From assembly GCA_017507125.1 (NCBI GenBank), contig JAFWBQ010000074.1:1-61930 (forward strand): 61,930 bases of DNA. The letters are read 5' to 3'. Shown piece by piece: positions 8,540 through 17,312 of the stretch. Position 1 is the first letter of the stretch, and the number at the start of each line of letters is the position of its first letter. This DNA comes from Lentisphaeria bacterium. Lineage in GTDB: Bacteria; Verrucomicrobiota; Lentisphaeria; Victivallales; Victivallaceae. Both the position numbers and the translations under genes were made by a program. Under the pieces are notes generated by a model. The model did not search any database and was not told where the DNA came from. It saw only the letters and a program-made list of their open reading frames with translations.

Positions 8540-8550
8540 TACTGACCCCC

Positions 8551-8582
8551 AAAAAAAGGGGAGCTGTTTCGCAACAGCTCCC
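8551..8582 (-). terminator. Intrinsic terminator of the CapA-like gene
   Basis: On the minus strand GGGAGCTGTT and AACAGCTCCC pair around a GCGA tetraloop (8559-8582), followed by C and seven T (8551-8557). It lies just downstream of the stop codon at 8603. Confidence 0.9.
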
Positions 8583-8602
8583 TCTGACCGGATCGGTGAA
8601 AA

Positions 8603-9826
8603 TCAGCCCAGATTGAGGAAGTAGTCGAGATCCTCCGGGGGAGCCGGGGGATTTTCCTGATACTTCACAAAGGTCTGAGCTGACAGCAGATCCCAGTGTT
8701 CAGCGGTGATGAGGTAGTGGTTCATATAGAACATTTCACGCAGGTAATCGGGATCTTTGAGGTCGCCTTTGTCGATCAATTCAAGACATTTGCGGATGTG
8801 GTATTCATAGTGGGTGTAACGCATGGAGGCGGCGTTGTAGTATTTATCCGCCAGCTCATCGTCGGCGCAGATCTCGCAGAGACCGGTGAGGCGCTTCAGG
8901 AAGGCTTCGCGGTTTTCACCCTCTTTGACCTCAAGGCACTGGTCGGCGTTGATGTGGTGGGGAACCACTTCAATGGCGGCGACTTTGTGCTTGTTGACAA
9001 AGAGCTTCAGAGAGAAACTTTCGTACCAGGAGGGCGGCGCAGAGGCGGAACGGGCGGCAAAGTGGAAATTGCCCAGACTGTAGGCAATGAATCCGCCGTT
9101 GTAGGTTTCAAAACCCTGTGCGGTGTGGGGGTGATGGGCGATGACGGCGGCGGCACCGGCGTCCACAAAGGCGCGGTAGTTTTCACGGATGCGCTGTGAG
9201 GGGAAGGGAACCTGCTCTTTGCCGTCGTGGATGATGACCAGCACAAAGTCGCTCAGCTCTTTTTCCTTCGCCACCTGAGCGGCAATGGCAGGGGGATTCA
9301 GGGGGTTGGAGCCGGGGGTGGTTTTAGTGCAGTCACAAGCCTGACGCATGGAAGCACAGATGATGGCGATCTTAAGACCTTTCACATCATAGTAGAGGGT
9401 GCTTGAGGCTTCAGCCAGATCTTTTCCGCCGCCCACGTATTTGCCGCCGGCGTCGGTGATGTGCTTCATGGTTTCAAGGAACGCTTCATCGCCGAAGTCA
9501 CGGGAGTGGTTGTTGGCAAGAGCGTAGACAGAGAATCCGGCTTTCATGAGAGCGGGCATCACAGCGGGATCCGCCTTGAGGTTGGGACCGCATTTGTAGA
9601 TGGGTTCGCCGCCCCGGGTGAGGCAGCACTCCAGATTGGTGATGCCCAGATCGCAGGATTTGATTTCCGGCAGAACAGTGCCGAAAACACTTTCGGTCTC
9701 CCCTTTGCAGAGGCGCTCTTCAGAAAGTTCACGGGGGATCAGGTCGCCGGTGATGAAGATGCTTTTGGCACCTTCAAGGGCGGCGTTGTCGTAGACGATC
9801 CTGCCGTCAAAAGGAATGGGATTCAT
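8603..9826 (-). CDS. CapA-family metallophosphatase-like protein
   Basis: 407 aa matching the CapA (PGA_cap) family, a calcineurin-like phosphoesterase fold first described in poly-gamma-glutamate capsule assembly. Motifs are FITGDLIP near residue 24, GITNLECCLT, ALANNHSRDFG and HHPHTAQGFE with YSLGNF, the usual metal-ligand blocks. There is no signal peptide or membrane segment, unlike the membrane-anchored CapA of Bacillus, so a cytoplasmic enzyme is implied. GGAG precedes the ATG. It is transcribed alone and ends at a strong terminator. capB/capC are absent nearby, so capsule synthesis should not be assumed. Confidence 0.85.
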   Translation of the reverse strand: MNPIPFDGRIVYDNAALEGAKSIFITGDLIPRELSEERLCKGETESVFGTVLPEIKSCDLGITNLECCLTRGGEPIYKCGPNLKADPAVMPALMKAGFSVYALANNHSRDFGDEAFLETMKHITDAGGKYVGGGKDLAEASSTLYYDVKGLKIAIICASMRQACDCTKTTPGSNPLNPPAIAAQVAKEKELSDFVLVIIHDGKEQVPFPSQRIRENYRAFVDAGAAAVIAHHPHTAQGFETYNGGFIAYSLGNFHFAARSASAPPSWYESFSLKLFVNKHKVAAIEVVPHHINADQCLEVKEGENREAFLKRLTGLCEICADDELADKYYNAASMRYTHYEYHIRKCLELIDKGDLKDPDYLREMFYMNHYLITAEHWDLLSAQTFVKYQENPPAPPEDLDYFLNLG

Positions 9827-9942
9827 AAGATGATGCTCCTTGTGTTGGTTTGGAAAATTGTTGCTGAGGATAATTTACTTCACTTTTCCCGCTTTTGCAA
9901 ATGCCATATCCCTCTTTAGAGCGTTTTTTTCTCAAATATTGT

Positions 9943-9971
9943 TTGACTGCCGCTCCCGGAGGCTGTATATT
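9943..9971 (+). promoter_or_regulatory. Promoter of the FKBP-thioesterase operon
   Basis: TTGACT (9943-9948), a 17-nt spacer and TATATT (9966-9971). The start codon follows about 38 nt later. Confidence 0.8.
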
Positions 9972-10009
9972 ATGTAAGAAAGACCATCCAAAAAATATGA
10001 GGTATGAAA

Positions 10010-10621
10010 ATGAACGACGTTGAAAAAATGAGCTACGCCCTCGGCATGAACGTTGCCGGAAATATCACCGAACTGCCTGTGGAACTGGATTTCAAGCAGG
10101 TTCTCGCAGCCATCAGCGATGTCAGTTCAGGCAAAAAGCCCGCCCTTGAACTGGAAGAGTATCACAAATATATGCAGAGTTTTCAGCAGAAGGTCCAGGA
10201 GGCCGCCCGTACCGCCGCCGCCAATGCCGCTCAGGAAAATGTGAAGGCCGGAAAAGCCTTCCTTGAGAGCAACAAGGCAAAAGAGGGCGTGCAGGTCACT
10301 GCCAGCGGACTCCAGTACAAGATCCTCAAGGCAGGGGAAGGCAAAAAGCCCGTTTCCACCGATAAGGTAAAGGTCCACTACACCGGAAAACTCATCGACG
10401 GCAAAGTCTTTGACAGCTCTGTCCAGCGCGGTGAGCCCGCTGTCTTCGGCGTCACTCAGGTGATCCCCGGCTGGGTGGAGGGACTCCAGCTGATGAATGT
10501 GGGCAGCAAATATGAATTTGTCATCCCCTCAGAGCTCGCCTACGGTGAACGGGGCGCCGGAAACGCCATTCCTCCCTGCGCCGTGCTGGTCTTTGAGGTG
10601 GAACTTCTGGACATCGTCTGA
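10010..10621 (+). CDS. FKBP-type peptidyl-prolyl cis-trans isomerase
   Basis: 203 aa, resembling FkpA/FklB/Mip proteins: a helical N-terminal dimerisation domain (~1-95) and a C-terminal FKBP domain. The FKBP domain shows [28 protein letters not shown], and [15 protein letters not shown] with FEVELLDI. It catalyses proline isomerisation and assists folding. No signal peptide is present, so it acts in the cytoplasm, as FklB/SlyD-like members do. ATGs occur at 10004 and 10010; GAGG (9999-10002) is only 1 nt before the first and 7 nt before the second, so 10010 is chosen. A thioesterase gene follows after 2 nt. Confidence 0.9.
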   Translation: MNDVEKMSYALGMNVAGNITELPVELDFKQVLAAISDVSSGKKPALELEEYHKYMQSFQQKVQEAARTAAANAAQENVKAGKAFLESNKAKEGVQVTASGLQYKILKAGEGKKPVSTDKVKVHYTGKLIDGKVFDSSVQRGEPAVFGVTQVIPGWVEGLQLMNVGSKYEFVIPSELAYGERGAGNAIPPCAVLVFEVELLDIV

Positions 10622-10623
10622 AA

Positions 10624-11130
10624 ATGATCGTTCTCGACAAACAGCGCAACAGCCGCATGTGCGCCATCTGCGGACTGGATAACTCTTACGGCGTTCAGGC
10701 GCCCTTCTATAATATGGAAGACGGCAGCGTCATCACTTTGTTCAGATACAAAGATCACCACCAGAGTTATCCGGGGCGCGTCCACGGCGGGCTCATCTCT
10801 GCCATGATCGACGAAATGGGACTCAGGGGGTTGTGGGCAAAGCACCGGGATGAATCCTTTTTCGGTGTCACCATGACCCTTGACACCAAATACCGCAAAC
10901 CCGTGCCCTACGGTGTGGAACTTCTGGGCAGAGGCGTGGTCACTGCTGAAACAGCAAGAGCCTTTGAGGTCGATTCATTTATTTACGACCGTGACGGGGT
11001 GCTTCTTGCCAACGGACATGTGAAATATATGCGCCTCTCAACGGAGCTTATAGCTGCCGGTTCTGACGTTCACGAAGAGATGCCCTATCTTATTGAGGAC
11101 GGTATCAGAGAGATCGACTGCCGGTTCTGA
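10624..11130 (+). CDS. PaaI/hotdog-fold thioesterase family protein
   Basis: 168 aa. The core RVHGGLISAMIDEMG (residues ~57-71) is the hotdog helix signature with a catalytic-type acidic residue, followed by the strands MTLDTKYRKPVPYG and VDSFIYDRDGVLLANGHVKY. An extra N-terminal CAICG motif could bind metal. Family members hydrolyse acyl-CoA or acyl-ACP thioesters, and the specific substrate is unknown. It starts 2 nt after the FKBP stop codon, so the two are co-translated, and it ends at a bidirectional terminator. Confidence 0.85.
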   Translation: MIVLDKQRNSRMCAICGLDNSYGVQAPFYNMEDGSVITLFRYKDHHQSYPGRVHGGLISAMIDEMGLRGLWAKHRDESFFGVTMTLDTKYRKPVPYGVELLGRGVVTAETARAFEVDSFIYDRDGVLLANGHVKYMRLSTELIAAGSDVHEEMPYLIEDGIREIDCRF

Positions 11131-11135
11131 AATCA

Positions 11136-11191
11136 AAAAAAAAGCCGGACTTGAAAGTGCTGCGATGCGCCTTTCAAGTCCGGCTTTTTTT
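11136..11191. terminator. Bidirectional intrinsic terminator
   Basis: GCCGGACTTGAAAG (11144-11157) and CTTTCAAGTCCGGC (11171-11184) form a perfect 14-bp stem flanked by A9 on the left and T7 on the right. It serves both the rightward thioesterase operon and the leftward terminase operon, and marks the left boundary of the capsid cassette. Confidence 0.95.
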
Positions 11192-11209
11192 ATCTGAGCT
11201 GCCCCGGCG

Positions 11210-12463
11210 TCACGCCAGAATAAAGGGTTTTCCGGCGGGCTCCGAAAGCGCCGCCACCGCCCACACCAGAGCGTCCAGCCGGTCAGGTGACTTGGCGCTG
11301 TGGAGCGGGGAATAGGAACACATTTCCTCCTCAAGATCGGGGAACGTACCGGCGTGGTGGACCAGATTCTTTTCATAAAGTGCCGCCACAGGTTCCGCCC
11401 GCAGTACTTTGCCTCTTCTGGCGCTGACCGCCTGAAAGGGAAGGCCGGGTGAAAGCTCCCAGAGCATGGTTCTGATAAGATCGCCGCCGTTGTTGACTTC
11501 GCCGATGACCCTGTCCGCCTGAAGTTCGCGGTAAAGTTTCACCACCTCTTTGCCCCACTCCAGAGGATTGGCGCGGCAGCTGCGGTCGGCAAGGATATAG
11601 AAGTGTCCGTCATATCCTGCTCCGGCGCCTACGATGCCGGTCAGATCCGAGTTGACGTTCCCTGTCACCGCCGGATCAACACCGATGACCACTTTCCGCA
11701 GTTCCGGAGTTCCGGTCACCCGGCAGTGGTCAAGTTGTGCGGCGTTCCACAAAGCGCCCTCCACCTCATCCTGCCAGATGCCTTCCAGAAAACGGCGGCG
11801 CTGGCGCTGAGAGAGCGCACCGAGAGTCTCTTCAATATATCCCTCCGGCAGATTGGCGGCGTTGTCCGCGGGATTGATCCGCATCATGGCGTATTGCTCC
11901 GGCAGCAGCAGCGGCGTATTGTCGGCAGGATTCACCTTCTGGACGAACATTCTGTAGGTCCAATGGGACTTCCCCGGTGGATTGCAGTCAAAAAAAGCCT
12001 TGTTTTCAAGGCCGGGAACGCGCTGAGCCAGACGGGTCAGAGCCGTCTGGACACTGCTGAAATCCAGTTCGGAACATTCATTGAAGTAGAGCGTGGCAAA
12101 CTCTCTGCCCAGGATCTTTTCGGCACGCTGGGCGTCATCGAGTCCCACCAGCTGTATTTCAGAACCGTTGGGGAACTTGAAGACGGAATCGCTTTTGCTG
12201 TATTCATACTTGAGTTCCGGAAAACGGCAGCGCAGAGCCTTGGGCATGGTGTCGTTGCCCACAGCACTGCGGACTCCGTTGAAGTGACGCCGGATCACCG
12301 CATGACGGGAACCGGGACCTTTCAGGGCACGGATCACCAATGCACAGCAGAGAAGAAAGGTCTTCCCGGAACGGCTCCCGCCGTAAAGCAGACAGAAACG
12401 CGCTCCGGATCCCAGCATGGTGAGGGCATCAAGCTGGGCGTTGCTGTATGTGAATTTGGCCAT
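11210..12463 (-). CDS. Phage terminase large subunit
   Basis: 417 aa, complete. The ATPase domain has Walker A GGSRSGKT (residues 28-35) and Walker B TLYFNE (124-129, with the catalytic Glu). The RNase H-like nuclease domain shows GVDPAVTG (Asp263), GEVNNGGD (Glu322) and SPDRLDALVWA (Asp394/Asp397), so all acidic metal ligands are present. It would cut and translocate DNA into a procapsid at the portal. It is the last gene of the operon, 5 nt after the Cys-rich gene, and has no strong ribosome site of its own, which suggests translational coupling. Ending the operon with TerL is unusual for tailed phages. Confidence 0.95.
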   Translation of the reverse strand: MAKFTYSNAQLDALTMLGSGARFCLLYGGSRSGKTFLLCCALVIRALKGPGSRHAVIRRHFNGVRSAVGNDTMPKALRCRFPELKYEYSKSDSVFKFPNGSEIQLVGLDDAQRAEKILGREFATLYFNECSELDFSSVQTALTRLAQRVPGLENKAFFDCNPPGKSHWTYRMFVQKVNPADNTPLLLPEQYAMMRINPADNAANLPEGYIEETLGALSQRQRRRFLEGIWQDEVEGALWNAAQLDHCRVTGTPELRKVVIGVDPAVTGNVNSDLTGIVGAGAGYDGHFYILADRSCRANPLEWGKEVVKLYRELQADRVIGEVNNGGDLIRTMLWELSPGLPFQAVSARRGKVLRAEPVAALYEKNLVHHAGTFPDLEEEMCSYSPLHSAKSPDRLDALVWAVAALSEPAGKPFILA

Positions 12464-12468
12464 GGGAG

Positions 12469-12981
12469 TTATTCGGTTCTCTTTTTCCGGGAGTAGCTCT
12501 GAAACTTGCTTTTCAAATTGCCCACCCGGCGCAAAGCAGTCTGAAAAAGGGGACCCAGTTCAGGAAACTGCGCCACGGCGTAGAGCATCTTTTCGTGCAT
12601 CGCCTGGCGGGTGCATTTTCTGAGTTTTGCCAGATGCGCCACGGTGACACCTCCGGGAAGAGCTTCTGAAGGCGCGATGATTTCCGCCACGATACCCAGA
12701 GTGTAGCTGTCGAGTTTCATGATCCACTTGAGCATCTGGCTCAGGTACCTTACCATTTCGCTGTGGAGATCCCTTTCCTCTCCATATCCGGGGATACAGC
12801 TGTCGGGGGCGGGGTACCAGAGATCGACGGTGTTGTCAAAGCTGACCAGGCCCGAATTGCGGTCAATGGCCCTCCCGGTGCCGGTGTAAAGGGCACAGGA
12901 GCGGCGGTAGATACATTTGGCGCAGCTTCTGCTTGTGTTGAAAGAGCCGTAACAATCTTTCATGGCATTAGGTTTTTTCAT
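12469..12981 (-). CDS. Cys-rich, possible HTH protein of the capsid cassette
   Basis: 170 aa, no family recognised. The N-terminus has a cysteine cluster (CYGSFNTSRSCAKCIYRRSC) that could hold a metal or Fe-S centre. The middle segment VTVAHLAKLRKCTRQAMHEKM reads like a helix-turn-helix, and the C-terminus is basic. Directly upstream of and coupled to the large terminase, it could be the DNA-recognition partner for packaging or a late regulator. The gene at 16754 is the more typical small terminase, so the cassette may carry two DNA-recognition proteins. AGGA lies upstream of the ATG. Confidence 0.6.
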   Translation of the reverse strand: MKKPNAMKDCYGSFNTSRSCAKCIYRRSCALYTGTGRAIDRNSGLVSFDNTVDLWYPAPDSCIPGYGEERDLHSEMVRYLSQMLKWIMKLDSYTLGIVAEIIAPSEALPGGVTVAHLAKLRKCTRQAMHEKMLYAVAQFPELGPLFQTALRRVGNLKSKFQSYSRKKRTE

Positions 12982-13007
12982 GATATATCCTGATCCTTCC
13001 TGAATTT

Positions 13008-13373
13008 TTATCCGCGGCAGAGGGGGAGTGTTTTTTTAGTGAGCAGACAGCAGAGCTGAACAGCTCTTGCCGACATGATCCGGGCGGGGGCCCTGTCATA
13101 AGTGACACTGCCGGCGCCCTCTACACTTTCAGAGACCACATCGTCGAGAGGGGAGTAGAGTTTGTCTATATTGAGCAGCAGAAAGATGGTCTGCTCCGCC
13201 ACAGCGTCGATGTATACCGGATCCTCTTTGTCCGTATCGGGGCCGGTCTGACTGAGGATATCCCGCTCTGCCATGGCGACGGCGCTTTGTTTCCGGGTTT
13301 CTGTGGCGGCGTTATAAAGATCACCGGCGATGTGCCGTGTAAAGGCTTCTTCAAATTTCTTCAGGTCTGACAT
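13008..13373 (-). CDS. Putative head completion/connector protein
   Basis: 121 aa, mostly helical (MSDLKKFEEAFTRHIAGDLYNAATE...). The size and position right after the major capsid gene match head-tail connector or head-completion proteins, but no diagnostic motif is seen, so the name rests on context. The frame is open upstream to 13442, but an AAGGAG site directly precedes the ATG at 13373. It could also be a small structural or decoration protein. Confidence 0.5.
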   Translation of the reverse strand: MSDLKKFEEAFTRHIAGDLYNAATETRKQSAVAMAERDILSQTGPDTDKEDPVYIDAVAEQTIFLLLNIDKLYSPLDDVVSESVEGAGSVTYDRAPARIMSARAVQLCCLLTKKTLPLCRG

Positions 13374-13454
13374 AATTTTCTCCTTGAAAAAAGGGCTTCC
13401 CCTCTTCCTCAAATGCAAAAGAAAGGAAGCCCCCTGAAACACTCAAAGTATGGA

Positions 13455-14609
13455 TCACGCTCCGCGGAGTTCGCTGAGTGCAGCAGCAGCATTCTTCAGA
13501 TTTTTGATGCGGCAGCAGCGCTGTCCGGCGTTGCGGAACTCAAAGGTGAGTTCTCCCAGTGCCGTCCGGCGGATGCCGTCAAAACCTGAAGGTGTCGCAT
13601 CTTCATCGCTGATGGCGCGGCCCTGAAGCGCTGCCAGACCGAAACCTTCGGGATCAATGATCCACGCTTCGGTGTCGGGCACATCAGGATCCGCCATGAC
13701 AGTCATCCCCTTGCCGTTGATGTCGTTGACGATAACGGCAACGTAGGCGCCCCGACGGTCGTCGGAGCGGAGGATCTGAAGATTGTTGCGGTACTCATTT
13801 GAAATGATCCGCGCCTGACCGGGGGAGCAGAGGATCTGAGCGGGTTCGCCGCCGGCACCCAGGACCGCCTGGGCACCGTCATTGATAAGATAAGAGTCGA
13901 TGGCACATTCACCTGCATCAATGCACAGACCATCTTCTCCTGCGGCAAAAGCGTAAAGTCCCCCTGCTTCGCCCCGGACACCGGGACCGGGTTCCACACG
14001 TCTGCCGAAAAGGGCGACCCGGTTCAGATCCCGTGCCAGATCGGCAAGGGCGAATGCGGTCTGCCGGTTCAGCTGATTATCGGCGCTGCCGTAGACATTC
14101 ACCGCCAGAGCGGAACCGCTCAGAACGATCTCTTTGCGGAAGATCTGGGTGGTGTTGTATTCGGCGCGGGCATGTGAGTAATGTTCCTCGCCTTCACCGT
14201 TGATGCTGCCTTCGCCCATGGGGGTGGAGATCACCTTGAAAACAGTGCCTTCTGCAGGCAGAGTTTCAAGGGTCATTCCGGAACCGTTGGCGGCGGCAAG
14301 AGCAACAGTGACACTCGTGTCAGTGACATTGGTGACTGTGAAAAGTGCGGAAGATCCTTCAGGTGCAAGGAGGGTTCCGTTTTTGACTTTGGCAGCATCG
14401 GCGGCGGTCACGGTGAGAACACCGGAGTCGATGCTTTCAGCCTTGATGGAACGTCCCTGCATCTGATCTTCGATCCACTCATGCTTGCGCATGCGGGCAT
14501 CAGGAACAGCCTTGAAGTTGGAAATAAATCTCGGCTCATCCCGGATCACAGTGGAAAGAATGTCGGAAAGATCACGTTTGCGGTTGGAAAAACTGTAGCT
14601 GTACAACAT
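13455..14609 (-). CDS. SU10-type major capsid protein (DUF5309 family)
   Basis: 384 aa. The N-terminal RDLSDILSTVIRDEPRFISNF and HEWIEDQ, and the later region FALADLARDLNRVALFGRR, match the DUF5309/SU10 major head protein family with an HK97-type fold. A beta-rich insertion (~55-130, with TLLAPEGSSALFTVTNVTD) is typical of this group. It is preceded by a separate scaffold gene, and no maturation protease is encoded nearby. ATG 14609 has AGAGG 9 nt upstream. An in-frame ATG at 14639 lacks a ribosome site and would add 10 residues. This protein would form the shell of the particle. Confidence 0.8.
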   Translation of the reverse strand: MLYSYSFSNRKRDLSDILSTVIRDEPRFISNFKAVPDARMRKHEWIEDQMQGRSIKAESIDSGVLTVTAADAAKVKNGTLLAPEGSSALFTVTNVTDTSVTVALAAANGSGMTLETLPAEGTVFKVISTPMGEGSINGEGEEHYSHARAEYNTTQIFRKEIVLSGSALAVNVYGSADNQLNRQTAFALADLARDLNRVALFGRRVEPGPGVRGEAGGLYAFAAGEDGLCIDAGECAIDSYLINDGAQAVLGAGGEPAQILCSPGQARIISNEYRNNLQILRSDDRRGAYVAVIVNDINGKGMTVMADPDVPDTEAWIIDPEGFGLAALQGRAISDEDATPSGFDGIRRTALGELTFEFRNAGQRCCRIKNLKNAAAALSELRGA

Positions 14610-14657
14610 ATTATATAACCTCTGAGTATGGACTTTCATTTATGGAATAAAATTTTT

Positions 14658-15182
14658 TCATCGTACCACCGGTGCTGAATCCAGGCGGTCAAGGATCCGT
14701 GAGATCCGGTCGTTTCCGGATTCCGCCGGGGCGTGGCGTTTTCCCTCCATTTGGGTGCCGGAGCCGGAACCCGGATGAAGGGCGCTTCTGAAACAGTAGG
14801 GACGGCTTTTGAGCGTCTGTGCAAGAAATTGCTCCACCGCCTGACTGTCATCAAGATCCACATTCTCTTTGCCTGCAAGAAAATCCAGATAATCCGGATC
14901 AACGCAGCCTGATTGCTCCGCCAGACGGCGGATGGATGTGGAGCGTGCCAGCAGATCGTGTTTCTGCTGCAGGGCCTCCTTTTCGCTCAGAGCCGCGCTG
15001 AGCTGTTTTTTAAGCAGCTCTTCGGCTGAGAGCTTGGCGTTTTCCTGCTCTTCCAACTGTGACCGCAAAGTACTCAGCTCCTCTCTGAGTGACTCCGGGT
15101 CGAAGTTGGCGAGCAGCTCCCGGGCATCAGGGGGGATCTCCCTCCCCGAGAGCAGTGCGTCAAGTGCCTCTTTGAGATTCAT
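14658..15182 (-). CDS. Phage scaffolding-type coiled-coil protein
   Basis: 174 aa, acidic and strongly helical. A coiled coil covers ~30-85 (ESLREELSTLRSQLEEQENA and following) with a basic C-terminal tail ending ISRILDRLDSAPVVR. Length, charge and position between portal and capsid genes match capsid scaffolding proteins that shape the procapsid and are then lost. An excellent AGGAGG site precedes the ATG. It starts downstream of a short palindromic gap. Confidence 0.75.
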   Translation of the reverse strand: MNLKEALDALLSGREIPPDARELLANFDPESLREELSTLRSQLEEQENAKLSAEELLKKQLSAALSEKEALQQKHDLLARSTSIRRLAEQSGCVDPDYLDFLAGKENVDLDDSQAVEQFLAQTLKSRPYCFRSALHPGSGSGTQMEGKRHAPAESGNDRISRILDRLDSAPVVR

Positions 15183-15255
15183 TTTACCTCCTCAATTTAA
15201 GGCAGTTTATGATAGCGGGAAAACAAAGGCTTCTCCTCTGCCGCCTCTGCCGGGG

Positions 15256-15277
15256 AAAAAGTCTTCAGAGACTTTTT
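15256..15277. other. Palindrome in the portal-scaffold gap
   Basis: AAAAAGTCT-TCAG-AGACTTTTT is a perfect 9-bp inverted repeat within the 140-bp gap 15183-15322. It could act as a weak terminator or processing site that lets the scaffold and capsid genes be expressed differently from the portal. Confidence 0.5.
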
Positions 15278-15322
15278 ACCCTTTTTCCCGCAGAACGGAA
15301 ATGATATATGGGGGGTGAAGGA

Positions 15323-16699
15323 TCAGGAGATCTTCAGTGTCTCTGTTTCTTCAAGCAGGGCACTTTTTTCCTGTTCCGGCATGGGGGAAAGGGCGGCGAG
15401 CAGTTCCACCGCCGCCTTATTCACACTCTGTTTGAAAGAGTTCCCGGCAGGAAGTTCCGAGAGCTGAAGCAGCGCGGCGATGCTTTTATCCAGCTCTCTG
15501 ACGGCGAACTCCCGGTTGTAGACCACCCGGGGGACCGGAATGGAAGCATCAAAAAGATGGAGCAGCTCCCAGGCGCGGATCTCGCTTTGCTCCAGCAGAT
15601 CCGCCCTGGCGGCAAGAAACTGGCTGGAATTGCGGAAATCCCACGCTTTGGACTCGGCACTCTGGGCATCTTTGCTGTAAGATGAAGCACTCAGACCCGC
15701 CAGATCGAAAAGCTCCCGTTTCAGAGCCTCGTTTTCCTGGCGCAGCAGCGCCCCGGGAACGCCGGAAGGGCTGATGTAGCGGCTGATGCCTTTTTCTTCA
15801 ACGCTTTCGATGACAGCGGCAGAGCGCGCAACAGTTGAGGCGAAATTGGCATTTTCCTCCCGGTTCCGGGGCAGAGCGCCCCGGGCAAAAGTTTCTGAAA
15901 CGACCAGAAGTCCGAACATCTGTTTGACCATGTTCATCTGAGACTCCGATTCGTTGTTGAAGATGGCTTCAGAGATACGCACGGCATCTTCAAACCAGTG
16001 TCCCGCCCCGGCGCCGCTGCCGTCGGACTCCTCAACGGGAAAGAGGGGGATCTCATTGCCGGGAAGTTTGCCTGAGGCACACTCTTCGATTTCGCCGCCC
16101 CGGCGCCGGAAAAGCTGCCAGCTGCCGCGGCGGAAAAGTTTGATGCACTCATAGGTTTCCCCCGGTGTCAGGGGATCGCTGTTTTCGAAGGACTCTTCCC
16201 GGATGATCGCCCACTCCAGTTTCCCGTCTGCGCCTGTGGACCAGTCGGTGACTTCAAGAGGGGAGAGGATCCGTACATAGGGACGCAGGTTCCCCGCCGC
16301 CGCCGCTGAACGGCTTACCGGAGTGGTGAAGCTGGGTGAGTCGATCTGCACCCATACTTTGCCGAAGACCGTCAGCATGGTGGAAAGTTGACGCATGACC
16401 TCATTGGTCCGCATCCCTGTACGGCTCCAATCCTCCACCATGGCGGGGTCGGCGTTGGTGCGGACAGGGGGCATGGCAAGAGCATACTGGGTAATGCGCC
16501 GTGCGATGCTTCTGGGGTAGTTGAAGTAATAGGCGCGCCTTTTGCGTTCAGCGAACTCAAGGTCGATTTCTGAAACGTGGCGTATCAGAGTTTTTTCCAT
16601 ATATCCGGGGCCTCCCCGGTAGGCTTCGGCGCAGTGGCGGTAGATCTGTTCATTTTTAAGATACTCCGGGTGCCGTCTGCTGAAAAGAAATCCGGTCAT
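15323..16699 (-). CDS. Phage portal protein
   Basis: 458 aa, a typical portal length. The N-terminus (HPEYLKNEQIYRHCAEAYRG, then RRAYYFNYPRSIARRITQYA) and the central RILSPLEVTDW, ISEAIFNNESESQMNMVKQM and QSAESKAWDF match the SPP1/HK97-like portal layout. The portal forms the ring through which DNA enters the capsid. The frame opens at a TTG (16708), but ATG 16699 follows GAGGAG at 11 nt and is preferred. It lies between the small-terminase-like gene and the scaffold gene. Confidence 0.85.
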   Translation of the reverse strand: MTGFLFSRRHPEYLKNEQIYRHCAEAYRGGPGYMEKTLIRHVSEIDLEFAERKRRAYYFNYPRSIARRITQYALAMPPVRTNADPAMVEDWSRTGMRTNEVMRQLSTMLTVFGKVWVQIDSPSFTTPVSRSAAAAGNLRPYVRILSPLEVTDWSTGADGKLEWAIIREESFENSDPLTPGETYECIKLFRRGSWQLFRRRGGEIEECASGKLPGNEIPLFPVEESDGSGAGAGHWFEDAVRISEAIFNNESESQMNMVKQMFGLLVVSETFARGALPRNREENANFASTVARSAAVIESVEEKGISRYISPSGVPGALLRQENEALKRELFDLAGLSASSYSKDAQSAESKAWDFRNSSQFLAARADLLEQSEIRAWELLHLFDASIPVPRVVYNREFAVRELDKSIAALLQLSELPAGNSFKQSVNKAAVELLAALSPMPEQEKSALLEETETLKIS

Positions 16700-16753
16700 G
16701 ATCAACAATACTCCTCTTCTTTTGTTGTTGAACCAGTTGAAGTTAAAAAGATC

Positions 16754-17149
16754 TTAAAGAGCCGACTCTTCCACGGTCAGGCGTATTTCCGGCAGTTCAG
16801 GGACCGAAATTTCCTGTCTGTCCTTCCAGCTTTTGGGGCGGCGGTTCTTCAAATAAAAGATGGCTGCCCGCACATCCGGAGGAACGTGTTTGGGAGTCTC
16901 GCCGCCGGTGTCATAACCGGTGGCACGTTTGAGCAGGGCATTTTCCACCTCTTCGGCGGCCCGGGCGGCAGCTTCTTCCCGGCACTCGTCGATGAATGCG
17001 CGGAACTCCGGATGGTCACTCCGGCAGCGGTCGAAGGTGCGCCTGGAAATACCCAGCTTGGCAATGATTTCGCTTTCCGGACACAATGCCAGATAACAGC
17101 GGCGGATCTCTTCAAAAGAGTTCCTGATCTTTTCATCATACTTGGTCAT
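16754..17149 (-). CDS. Terminase small subunit-like DNA-binding protein
   Basis: 131 aa. The N-terminal segment ESEIIAKLGISRRTFDRCRSDHPEFRAFIDE is a helix-turn-helix, and the middle ALLKRATGYDT followed by DVRAAIFYLKNRRPKSWKDR is the pattern of small terminase subunits in which the oligomerisation core precedes a WKDRQE segment. It would recognise the packaging start site and bring TerL to DNA. It is the first gene of the leftward operon. ATG 17149 is preferred over TTG 17155; AAAGGA lies just upstream. Confidence 0.75.
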   Translation of the reverse strand: MTKYDEKIRNSFEEIRRCYLALCPESEIIAKLGISRRTFDRCRSDHPEFRAFIDECREEAAARAAEEVENALLKRATGYDTGGETPKHVPPDVRAAIFYLKNRRPKSWKDRQEISVPELPEIRLTVEESAL

Positions 17150-17208
17150 ACGCAATTTTTCCTTTCTGCCTGTGACAGATTATGTCAGGATTTTTTCAGA
17201 TGTTCTCC

Positions 17209-17223
17209 ATGCATCTGTGCAAT
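17209..17223. promoter_or_regulatory. Putative repressor operator O2
   Basis: ATGCA-TCTG-TGCAAT has the same half-sites and 4-bp spacer as the site at 17261-17276 and lies upstream of the capsid operon. The two dyad centres are 53 bp apart, about five helical turns. Confidence 0.5.
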
Positions 17224-17260
17224 CGCTGCGGCAGAAAAGCTCCTCTGTAAAAACAATATA

Positions 17261-17276
17261 ATTGCATTGGTGCAAT
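17261..17276. promoter_or_regulatory. Putative repressor operator O1
   Basis: ATTGCATTGGTGCAAT is a perfect 6-bp inverted repeat with a 4-bp spacer in the divergent region between the small-terminase-like gene and the repressor gene. It is a likely site for the adjacent repressor. Confidence 0.6.
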
Positions 17277-17312
17277 TCTCAATACCTCAAATGAATATTT
17301 TTTAAAAAAAAT

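Noticed and set aside
8603..9826. Poly-gamma-glutamate capsule locus
   Set aside because: Only a CapA-like protein is present, without a membrane anchor, capB or capC.
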